Shown here: piece after piece, positions 8,496 to 16,200 of the stretch
Numbering within the stretch: position 1 is the first letter of the stretch
How the letters are laid out: every line of letters begins with the position of its first letter
IMG/VR virus record: IMGVR_UViG_3300017605_000087
Location: 1 to 64,000 of that record
Direction: 5' to 3' (one strand)
From: a virus
Length of the DNA: 64,000 nucleotides
Made by a program: the position numbers and the translations under genes
The notes under the pieces: generated by a model
The model's input: the letters and a program-made list of their open reading frames with translations, nothing else
What the model was told of the DNA's origin: nothing
Database searches by the model: none

Positions 8496-8962
8496 TGGGA
8501 ACTAAAAAAGAAATAATCGCAAAAAGATACGGAAAGAATCTAGTAGTAATGATTGATGGTACTAAAATTACCAGAGTAATTGATACTGATAAAGATAAAA
8601 AAGATGAAGTATCTATTAAGAATAAAATCTTACTTTACAATAAGAAAAATAGTAAAGAATTAAAAGATCAAATTATAGCTTTAGTTGATACTAAGAAAAA
8701 AGAAAAAGAAAAGAAAGTAGCTGAGAAAAAGGGATTGAAGAAATCCATTAAGAAAGAAGCTAAAGCTACTACTAAAAATAAAAAGGAACAAAAACAAGTT
8801 GTAAAGAGTAAATCTGAATTAATTAAAGAATTAGGAAAGAAAGAACTTACAACAGAAGATGCTGCTGAGTTACAAGCAATATTAGATAAAATTGCGAATA
8901 AAGAAAAGGAAACAAAGGTAGAACCTACTGTTACTTCTGTTCCAAAAAAAAAGGAGTATTAA
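8495..8962 (+). CDS. Lys-rich protein after rIIA; possible rIIB-like
   Basis: The 155-residue protein has a small N-terminal fold (KRYGKNLVVMIDGTKITRVI...KELKDQIIALVD) resembling the segment of T4 rIIB around FISITVDGVTYNA. Behind it is a long Lys/Glu coiled-coil or disordered tail, with the run KKKEKEKKVAEKKGLKKS near 67-84. Its place directly after the rIIA-like gene, joined by TAATG, is the main reason to think of rIIB. The similarity is weak and the length is half that of T4 rIIB, so it could equally be an unrelated basic protein. Confidence 0.35.
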   Translation: MGTKKEIIAKRYGKNLVVMIDGTKITRVIDTDKDKKDEVSIKNKILLYNKKNSKELKDQIIALVDTKKKEKEKKVAEKKGLKKSIKKEAKATTKNKKEQKQVVKSKSELIKELGKKELTTEDAAELQAILDKIANKEKETKVEPTVTSVPKKKEY

Positions 8963-8999
8963 TATCAAACATAGTACAATCATTACAAAATAAAAAGAG

Positions 9000-9791
9000 A
9001 TGAAATTTGAAGAGCTAATTGAGGTGGGGGTTTATACCTCCCCTCTTGCTCTCTTATCAATAAAAGATGCAAAGGTAGTTGATAAGATTAATAATTACCT
9101 TCCATATAGTATTGGTATAGAGATAGAGTGTATGAAATCTCCCGAATTTAATTTGGAGAACTTTACATCTATTCCAGATATAATGGATGTGAAAATAGAT
9201 AGTGAAGAACAAAGGTTTAGAATACCTAATGGATTAGTAGGATTGATATGCCTATATAATATCTGTGAAAGATTGAAAATAAATTCAGAATTAAATCCTG
9301 AAAGTGGACATCATTATCATATTGATATGACACATACTTATGATATGTTATCAAATGAATTTATAAAAAGTAATGAAGATTGGATATTAAGAGAACTTGA
9401 TACTTGGGAATATGGAGGAACTTATAATAGAAGACAAATAGAATTTAATTGTTCTCACAATTGGATGCGCTTTCAATCAGATTTTAAGACTGCTGAAATA
9501 CGCATAGGTAACATGACATTTGATTATGATATAATTGTAAGAAGATTAATTCACGCATGTCAGATTATAAGAAAACTTAATTACAAACTTGTAAATCAAG
9601 AATTATTAGTATTTGGTAAACCTGATATTCATTTACTACAATCTCAAGTTATAAATGCTAAATATAAAAGTAAGATGGATTATCTTATGAAACAATTAGC
9701 ATCACTTGAAGAAGATAGTAATAATGAAGTACAATCAACAGAAGAACAAAGAAAACAAGTAATTAAAAATAGGGTAATTAAAATCAAATAA
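9000..9791 (+). CDS. Amidoligase-family enzyme (COOH-NH2 ligase, ATP-dependent)
   Basis: The 263-residue protein has the order of motifs of the Amidoligase_2 family. GIEIEC (39-44) carries a metal-binding Glu, GHHYHIDM (103-110) is the family His-rich motif, and AEIRIGNMTFD (165-175) matches the second strand pair with E166 and R168, followed by a helix (RRLIHACQIIRKL). The family has a glutamine-synthetase-like fold and joins a carboxylate to an amine. Proposed roles include peptide tagging and cell-wall or protein modification. The last 40 residues are a charged tail (EEDSNNEVQSTEEQ). The gene has its own 37-nt gap and so may start a sub-operon. The substrate is unknown. Confidence 0.7.
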   Translation: MKFEELIEVGVYTSPLALLSIKDAKVVDKINNYLPYSIGIEIECMKSPEFNLENFTSIPDIMDVKIDSEEQRFRIPNGLVGLICLYNICERLKINSELNPESGHHYHIDMTHTYDMLSNEFIKSNEDWILRELDTWEYGGTYNRRQIEFNCSHNWMRFQSDFKTAEIRIGNMTFDYDIIVRRLIHACQIIRKLNYKLVNQELLVFGKPDIHLLQSQVINAKYKSKMDYLMKQLASLEEDSNNEVQSTEEQRKQVIKNRVIKIK

Positions 9792-9793
9792 CT

Positions 9794-10024
9794 ATGACAA
9801 TTGAATGTCCAGATGATGTAATTAACATCATACAAGAAGAAATTAATAATAATGAAGAATTGTATATTAACGAAATTGATGAAATAAGAGCATTCGATGG
9901 ACTATACGATGATTGGAATAATCTAATAATTGAAATATTAGATTACCATAATAAACCTAGAGCATTGGCTCCCGTAATATTTGATAGAACTAAATCATTT
10001 TTAAAACCAAAAGAAGAATGTTAA
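9794..10024 (+). CDS. Hypothetical acidic protein, 76 aa
   Basis: Unrecognised. It is strongly acidic in its first half (IIQEEINNNEELYINEIDEI), has a WNNLIIEILDYH helix, and is basic at the end. It lies 2 nt after the amidoligase-like gene and overlaps the dNMP kinase by 7 nt. It might act with the amidoligase as substrate or partner, but only its position suggests this. Confidence 0.55.
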   Translation: MTIECPDDVINIIQEEINNNEELYINEIDEIRAFDGLYDDWNNLIIEILDYHNKPRALAPVIFDRTKSFLKPKEEC

Positions 10025-10494
10025 TAGGAATTAGTGGTAAAATTGGAAGTGGTAAAGATACTATTGGAAAGATCATACGATATTTAGCAGCGCCAGGAGC
10101 AAAAGCAGAAGATCACGATTGGTCAGAAGAATCTTTAAAAGATTTAGATAATGAAGAGGCTTGGAATCCTATGTATTTTAATACTCCTGAAGCATTTCAA
10201 ATTAAGAGATGGGCAGGAAAATTAAAAGAAACATGTAGTCTTTTAACTGGAATACCAGTTAAAGATTTTGAGAAACAAGAAGTAAAAGATCAAAGACTTC
10301 CAGAAATATGGGATATAGTAGAAGAATCTACTACTGGTAAATTATTAAGAATGTATGATGGAGAAGGAGAAGGACTTGATTATGCAAGAGAAATGGGATG
10401 GCAACCTGAATCATTTTTTAGTGGAATGGGAATACCAGAAGGGGAAGTAGGTGTTATTGAAACTACAAAATGGTTTAGAAAAAATCAGCTATAA
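10018..10494 (+). CDS. Deoxynucleoside monophosphate kinase, N-terminal part (upstream of frameshift)
   Basis: The protein opens with the P-loop GISGKIGSGKDT (4-15), as in T4 gp1-type dNMP kinases, which phosphorylate dNMPs to dNDPs. The frame ends early: after TKWFRK it runs into NQL and a TAA at 10492. The remaining half of the enzyme (TVRELLQKVGTE and beyond) is in the -1 frame, open from 10479. The two frames meet at six A (10479-10484), read as aga aaa aat in this frame. This heptamer, A AAA AAT, has the X XXY YYZ form of -1 slippery sites. Either a programmed frameshift makes a protein of about 296 residues, or an indel has broken the gene. Confidence 0.75.
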   Translation: MLIGISGKIGSGKDTIGKIIRYLAAPGAKAEDHDWSEESLKDLDNEEAWNPMYFNTPEAFQIKRWAGKLKETCSLLTGIPVKDFEKQEVKDQRLPEIWDIVEESTTGKLLRMYDGEGEGLDYAREMGWQPESFFSGMGIPEGEVGVIETTKWFRKNQL

Positions 10495-10907
10495 CAGTAA
10501 GAGAATTGCTTCAAAAAGTAGGAACAGAAGCAATGAGAAACAATATTCATCCTAATGTATGGGTAAATGCACTACTTAGTGATTATAAACCTAAAGCATT
10601 ATTTGAAAAATCAAACAATCCAGAAGATTGGAAAAATCCAAATTGGATAATAACTGATACACGTTTTCCTAATGAAGCAGATGCTATTAGAGCAAGAGGA
10701 GGAATAATTATAAGAACTACAAGACAATGGATTAATCCTAAAGATTGGGAAGCTCATACAGGACAAAAAGTGGAAAAAATATTAGAACATATATCAGAAA
10801 CAGCACTTGATAATTATAAATTTGATTATGTTATTAATAATAGTGGAACAATCGAACAATTAATAGCACAAGTAATACCAATATTAACTAAAGAAGGAAT
10901 AATATAA
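10479..10907 (+). CDS. Deoxynucleoside monophosphate kinase, C-terminal part (-1 frame)
   Basis: In the frame open from 10479 the product reads KKSAITVRELLQKVGTEAM, the sequence expected to continue the upstream kinase half. Then come substrate and core elements of the family: NPNWIITDTRFPNEADAI, GGIIIRTTR, a His-Ser/Thr region (HISETALDN) and VINNSGTIEQL near the end. No ATG precedes the conserved TVRELLQ motif; only a TTG at 10506 falls inside it. Independent translation would therefore cut conserved residues, which supports a frameshift link to the upstream half. The stop forms TAATG with the next gene. Confidence 0.75.
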   Translation, partial: KKSAITVRELLQKVGTEAMRNNIHPNVWVNALLSDYKPKALFEKSNNPEDWKNPNWIITDTRFPNEADAIRARGGIIIRTTRQWINPKDWEAHTGQKVEKILEHISETALDNYKFDYVINNSGTIEQLIAQVIPILTKEGII

Positions 10908-11272
10908 TGAAAAAGAACGCCCTGTATATAATCTTAACGATTATTACATCAATATTAGCTATATTAGCTAGTACATTAATGCTTATATTTACTCTTATAG
11001 TAAATGTAATAGAAGCTGTATATTTAGTATTTAAAGAATATTTTGAATCTCTTATATCACAGTTCTTAGGAGTAAAAGAAATGACTATTCTTAAAACTAA
11101 ACATGAAGAAAGTATAAAGACTCTTAAAGCGGTAGATGATTATTGTAGTCAAATGATACATGAATTATCTAAAGAAGATGTAAATAAAGAAACTGTTGAA
11201 CATATACAACAGCAATTAAATAACATGAAATATCAATTAAACGATTTAAAACCAAAAGATGATGGAAAATAG
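10907..11272 (+). CDS. Membrane-anchored coiled-coil protein, 121 aa
   Basis: Residues 5-40 are one long hydrophobic stretch (ALYIILTIITSILAILASTL, continuing LMLIFTLIVNVIEAVYLVF) that can span the membrane once or as a hairpin. A charged helical tail follows, predicted coiled coil (about 65-118, many K/E/Q and heptad Leu/Ile). No known family. It lies between the kinase and the GroES-like gene, with TAATG at the front and a 14-nt overlap at the back. A role at the host membrane (superinfection exclusion or lysis control) is possible but not shown. Confidence 0.6.
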   Translation: MKKNALYIILTIITSILAILASTLMLIFTLIVNVIEAVYLVFKEYFESLISQFLGVKEMTILKTKHEESIKTLKAVDDYCSQMIHELSKEDVNKETVEHIQQQLNNMKYQLNDLKPKDDGK

Positions 11273-11756
11273 TGAAGAAAAAGGTATATTATTAAGTAGT
11301 ACAAGATGTATTTATCCAGATGCTAAAGTTACAGCGGTAAATGGTACAGCTTTACTACTAAGACCAGCTATGAAAAAAACAGTTGGAGGTATAGTATTAT
11401 CTGCTGAAACAAAAGCGGAAGTTCAAAAAGACAAAGATGCTAAAACTGGACTAGAAGAACCAAATTGGTTAACAGTATTAGCTATTGATGAGTTCTCAAT
11501 GCCAGGAGTATCACCAGGGGATCAAGTAATCCTTGATGAAGGTGATGTAGCTCCTTGTAAAATAGGAGATTATTATTGTGTACTTGTTGGACTTCATATG
11601 GTAAGACTTGTTAAAAGAAAAACTGATGAAGAAATTGAAAGAGTAATTGGAGATGATAAAGAAGTTAAATCATTTATGGTAGATGCTACTAAACTATTTG
11701 ATTTAGATCAACTATCAGATGTTATGACTAACGTAAACATTAAAGGAGATAAATAA
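11259..11756 (+). CDS. GroES/T4 gp31-like co-chaperonin
   Basis: Residues 25-120 follow the GroES layout. TALLLRPAMKKTVGGIVLS (30-48) resembles the first strands and the mobile loop with its hydrophobic GGIVL tripeptide. WLTVLAIDE corresponds to the central strand, and SPGDQVILDEGDVAP (85-99) to the GDxVxF strand. IGDYYCVLVGLHMVRLV corresponds to the closing strands. A 45-residue acidic tail and a longer insertion after the mobile loop set it apart from host GroES. T4 gp31 replaces GroES so that GroEL can fold the capsid protein, and the same role is inferred here. The start at ATGATG overlaps the previous gene. Sequence identity to GroES is clearly low. Confidence 0.6.
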   Translation: MMENSEEKGILLSSTRCIYPDAKVTAVNGTALLLRPAMKKTVGGIVLSAETKAEVQKDKDAKTGLEEPNWLTVLAIDEFSMPGVSPGDQVILDEGDVAPCKIGDYYCVLVGLHMVRLVKRKTDEEIERVIGDDKEVKSFMVDATKLFDLDQLSDVMTNVNIKGDK

Positions 11757-12151
11757 TGAAAAACTACATTGTAAAATTTACGCTTCCAAGTGAAGGAGAT
11801 AAACCTATAATAGGTACTATCGTAGATACTAATAGATTAGCAAATAAAGAAGGCCCGGATAGTCCAAATATTGTAGGAATTGACTACTACCAAGTAGTTG
11901 ATTTAAAGGGTAAGGTTTATAGTATTAGTCCTGCTGCTGTACAAAAAGTAGTCGGAATACCATCATATAATGACTTATTGAATACATTCCTTCAATTGTT
12001 AATGCAAATAAGAGGACAAATAAGATTTAAAGAAGCCTTAGATACATTTAATAAGAATGAGAAAATTCCATTCAGAATTGAGGTAGATTTTGGCTCAAAG
12101 AAACTACAAGTAGTAAATAAAGAAATAGACCATGAATCAACGGAACAGTGA
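11756..12151 (+). CDS. Hypothetical protein, 131 aa
   Basis: Unrecognised. A beta-rich N-terminal half (YIVKFTLPSEGDKPIIGTIV...YYQVVDLKGKVYSI) is followed by a helix (YNDLLNTFLQLLMQIRG) and a closing strand (FRIEVDFGSKKLQVV). It starts at a TAATG junction with the GroES-like gene and overlaps the MazG-like gene by 20 nt, so it belongs to the same translation-coupled group. Confidence 0.6.
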   Translation: MKNYIVKFTLPSEGDKPIIGTIVDTNRLANKEGPDSPNIVGIDYYQVVDLKGKVYSISPAAVQKVVGIPSYNDLLNTFLQLLMQIRGQIRFKEALDTFNKNEKIPFRIEVDFGSKKLQVVNKEIDHESTEQ

Positions 12152-12782
12152 TAAATTTGGCGCACAAGTAGGTGTAGTCTTAGAAAGATGTATATATCCT
12201 GATAGTCAAGGACAATACCTTTTGAAACATGAAATGGGTAATATGATTCAAGGAATACAAAAGATATTCCCTATAAGTAATGTTGAGAAAGTAGAAGAGT
12301 TTCATAGAGTATTTAATCATGCTATTAATTATAAGCCAATTGATTTATCAATTGAAGCTAACAAAGAAATGATGTATAGAAGATTAGGTTATCTAAGAGA
12401 AGAACTTAAAGAAATGGATGATGCTATATGTGAAGGAAATATTATAGCATTAGCAGATGTATTTGCTGATATGGAATATTTTCTACATGGTGGAGTAGTT
12501 GAAGCCGGATTAAAAGAAGTACAAGAAGATGTATTCGCTGAAGTACATAGAAGTAATATGAGTAAAGTATGTGATTCAAGAGAACTTGCTAGTGAAACTA
12601 TGAGAATCTGGAAAATGGATCATATGACACCTTGCCATACAGAAGAACACGAAGGATACTTTATTGTAAAAAGAGATGAAGATAATAAAGTTTTGAAATC
12701 ATGTGTGTACAGTCCACCTAACATTAAGAAAGTAATCGAAGATTATGACAAATGGTTGGAAAATAAACAAAGTAAAGAGTAA
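12132..12782 (+). CDS. MazG/PRA-PH-like nucleoside triphosphate pyrophosphohydrolase
   Basis: The 216-residue protein carries the all-alpha NTP-pyrophosphatase core: VEEFHRVFNH, then the metal motif E90-E-L-K-E94, then ALADVFADMEYFLHG (D109, D113), then VFAEVHRSNMSK near 142-153. This order matches the phosphoribosyl-ATP pyrophosphohydrolase/MazG superfamily, whose members hydrolyse (d)NTPs to (d)NMPs and pyrophosphate. Phage versions may clear unwanted nucleotides such as dUTP or blunt the alarmone response. Together with ThyX, UDG and the dNMP kinase it forms a nucleotide-management set. The C-terminal 60 residues are not assigned. Confidence 0.8.
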   Translation: MNQRNSDKFGAQVGVVLERCIYPDSQGQYLLKHEMGNMIQGIQKIFPISNVEKVEEFHRVFNHAINYKPIDLSIEANKEMMYRRLGYLREELKEMDDAICEGNIIALADVFADMEYFLHGGVVEAGLKEVQEDVFAEVHRSNMSKVCDSRELASETMRIWKMDHMTPCHTEEHEGYFIVKRDEDNKVLKSCVYSPPNIKKVIEDYDKWLENKQSKE

Positions 12783-13086
12783 AGAACTGTATAATGTAAT
12801 ACTAAATTTTTGCTATGAATTGTATCCGAGATTAGAAAAGAAAGATGTTAAAGACTTAATACAAGTAGAAGCTCACGATAGAGATGCAAAGATAGCATGT
12901 ATATTTATCACAGCTTGTAGTGAATTAACAAATAGAAGTATAACAACATTAGCACGTATCTATATTCAAGATGAAAAAACAGTAAAAGTTATACATAATA
13001 GATGGAGAAAGTATTATATCGACTTTAAACCATTACAATTAGATGTAGCTCTAGTATGTGAAAAAGTCCGAGAGATAGGATGTTAA
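12745..13086 (+). CDS. Hypothetical protein, possible helix-turn-helix DNA-binding (DnaA domain IV-like)
   Basis: The 113-residue, basic protein is all helical. The stretch AKIACIFITACSELTN then SITTLARIYIQDEKTVKVIHNRW has the spacing of DnaA domain IV (helix, then I-x-x-x-F-x-x-D-x-T-V-x-H), which binds DnaA boxes. This resemblance is faint. The start overlaps the previous gene by 38 nt; no other ATG exists near the front, so the true start is uncertain. It is the last gene of the rightward block and sits before the terminator. Confidence 0.5.
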   Translation: MTNGWKINKVKSKELYNVILNFCYELYPRLEKKDVKDLIQVEAHDRDAKIACIFITACSELTNRSITTLARIYIQDEKTVKVIHNRWRKYYIDFKPLQLDVALVCEKVREIGC

Positions 13087-13092
13087 AAAGAT

Positions 13093-13130
13093 AAGCCCCT
13101 TAGATAAATCTGAGGGGCTTTCTTTGTTTA
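13093..13130. terminator. Bidirectional intrinsic terminator between converging blocks
   Basis: AGCCCCTTAGA (13094-13104) pairs with TCTGAGGGGCT (13109-13119) around loop TAAA, with one G-T wobble. The right side continues TTTCTTTGTTT; on the other strand the stem is followed by TTATCTTTTT. It thus can stop transcription from both the rightward early block and the leftward giant gene. Confidence 0.9.
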
Positions 13131-13205
13131 ACCCAAACCACATCATAATGAAAAAACAAGTCGTTTAGAATATCATGGATTTTTCTTGTGTGTATCTTTG
13201 TACAT

Positions 13206-16200
13206 CTAAAATAATTTATAGTAGTTATTACTTTTCTCTAAGTACAATAATCTCTGATATACTGATAGTCCGGGTAACATTCTACTTCCTATTACTGCTA
13301 CCTTATACTTATCATTATATATTCCATTTTGATAACGTCTTTCATCATCTTCTTGGAATGGAAATTGTAAAGCATACCATCCTAGTTTATAAGCATCAGT
13401 TAAAGTTTTCCATGTTGCAGTAGGTGATTTAGTTAACTTAGCTGTTTCATTAAACCAACCATGAGGACTATATGTATTTAACTCTGTTACTGTTCTATCC
13501 ATTTGATACAATAACGCATTAAACATTTTACTTTCTTTTAGTTCATCATCATCGTCACCTAACTTCCTTAACATTTGAAGCATTATAATAGCACCAAATA
13601 AGTAAGTCATTTCTAATACAGCACGTTTCACATTTGCTTGGTCAGTAGGAGATAATGTTAACCAATATACTTGAGCATTTTTAATGAATTGTCCATAATC
13701 CCTCATTACTGCTAATGCTGCTCTAAATACATTCCATTCTTGATCTTCACTCCAGTTCTTTTTACCTTTATTTTTAAATGGTATAGTGAAAAACTGAATA
13801 GCACTTACATAACTACCTTTGTCCATTTCATTTCTTCTTTCATTCCAGAAACTCTTTCCAAATCTAGTTCCCCATCTCTTATTCCATCCAGGTCTAGCCC
13901 AATGTCTGAATTGCAGAATTAATCTACCTAAAGCTATATTATTTAATATACCTTTATCTTCTCTATTATAGATACCATGTATCTTATGATTAACACCTTT
14001 TACTTTAGTTTTGAAATCAGCTAATGAATCTTCGCTAATTGTAAATCCATCCTTGACTGCAATAAATCCATCATTTAAAGTATAAGCATCTATTAATTTA
14101 GGAAAACCATTAAACTGTTCTTCTAACTTTTTTTCTTCGGCTTTCTTAGCCATTGCTTTCTCTTTTAACTCTCCTATTGGTAAAGTTACATCTATCTCTT
14201 TTATTACACTGGCTTTATAATCACTTAAACTCATTACTTTTCCATTCACAATTCTATGAGAATCCATCATTGCAAACAATGTTACATTTTGCATATAATG
14301 TTCTCCCATGTGTTGCATTAAATAGAAAGCATTTGTTTTCATATAAAACTTATGTAATACATTCTTAGTTGTACTACCTTCTATTGCAGTATCATTATGT
14401 TCATCTAATATTCCGAAGTATTTAATGATAGCATTTTCTAAAGATGTTGCTTTATTAGTATTACTATATGTATCGGCAACATAACTAACAACACCTTTAT
14501 TCCAATGCTTCTTACCTACTAAATAATTCTTCATATTAAAGTGTTGTCCAGCAGCAGCTTCAATAGCTGTTTGTATTCTACCATAAACAACGTTATTTAA
14601 TGCACTAAATGGGTTCAATCCAATACCTTTTAATGAGGTATAATTTTGTAATACCCTTGAAGCCTTAGTAATTTGTCCTTCATCTAATTCAAACTCTTCA
14701 TAGAATACCATTTCTAACCACTTATCAAAACGTACATTATAGTTAGAACCTTTAACTAATTGTGCTTCTTGTTTATTAATCTCTATTCCAACAGCATTTC
14801 CTAGTTTCTTTAATACTTTATATGGATCATATACAGATTTACCACGACCTGTCACTTTTTGTACCTGCATGTGTTCAACATAATCTCTCATTAACAATAC
14901 TTCAGCTTCAATACTTTTCTTATATTTATGTTTTGTAGCAGTATTTATAAAGGCCGGAATCACTTCCTGCATATTATAAGATATATTTAAACCATGTTTT
15001 TCTTTACTCTTTAAAGCCTTATTATGTTCTTCAATTAATTTATTAGTCTTTAATAACTTATTATAATCTCTAAAGTTAGTATCATACTTTTTATTAACTT
15101 CATTAACAACTCTAGCTTGATAATCTTTAACCATTTCTCCACTTTCTCTAGGAGGTATTTCATATAGTTTTCTTTCTTTTAAAAGACTTATGAAATTAAT
15201 TGGTACAAATCTTATTTGTTGATTATTTTTATAGAATAGTGCCATTTCATCATTTCTATCTATATCATACATACCCATTTTCTCGGCTATCTTTTTAAAG
15301 ATACCTCTATTGTCTAATGATACAGCAGGAATATATCCATCTTCTATAATTGTTCCTGTAAAATGTGACATTAATTGGTTCATCAACCCTGTATTAATAT
15401 CTGTGAGATAATCATAATACTCTTTTAAGTGCGGAGTATTTTGTATTTTATCATATCTACTATCTTTCCATTTATCTCTAGGTATTGAATGTCCTTTTCT
15501 ATCTACTTCATGTTTTGGATTTTTAAACTCATCCCCTAATACTTTTTCAACAAAAGTATCTCTGGGTTCTACATGTTCCCAATGTAAATTTCCATTTTTT
15601 AATTTGAAACTTCTTTTCTTTGGTAACATTTTAGTCCACATTCTCAAAGGTTTCATTTCACCTTTCCAATTCTCTCTATGATTATCTTTATACCATTTAG
15701 TAGATTGTAAAGTTTCTCCTTCTTTAAGATTATCTATTGCATTTTGTCTTTCTTGATAATAATAATCACTAGGAACATAATCTACTAATCTATCTAATTC
15801 AGCAAATAATTGTTTCTTTCTATCATCTGTAAGATTTTGATTTAATTCTCTAGGTGAATCTTCTAATAAATTAGCAATTTTTTGTCTAACATCATTAGGT
15901 ACTTCATATCCTATTACAATTCCATTATCATCCTTATATGGTTCTAATAGTTCATCTACATATTCTCTTACATGATCTTCGGCTTCTTTATCTCCGAATA
16001 ATTCATCAGCTATTTTACCATATTGTTCCCAAAACTCAGTAGTTGGTTGTGTATTTCTTATTAAGAAATCTCTAAACATTCTAGTACCACTTGCTCTAGC
16101 TTCTTTATAATCATCAAAGAATTGTTGTTTAAATGTAATAGATTTACGTTTAAACTCTCTTAGTTTTTCATTATATTCATTCCATGATTTAGCTATTTCA

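Noticed and set aside
9018-9048. G-run followed by C-run at the start of the amidoligase gene, possible attenuator
   Set aside because: The pairing lies inside codons, is poorly aligned and is explained by the coding sequence.
13175-13423. An 82-codon + strand frame after a TATCTTTG box at 13193-13200
   Set aside because: It lies antisense to the end of the giant gene, is full of Tyr/Ser/Leu as expected of reverse frames, and has no -33 element.
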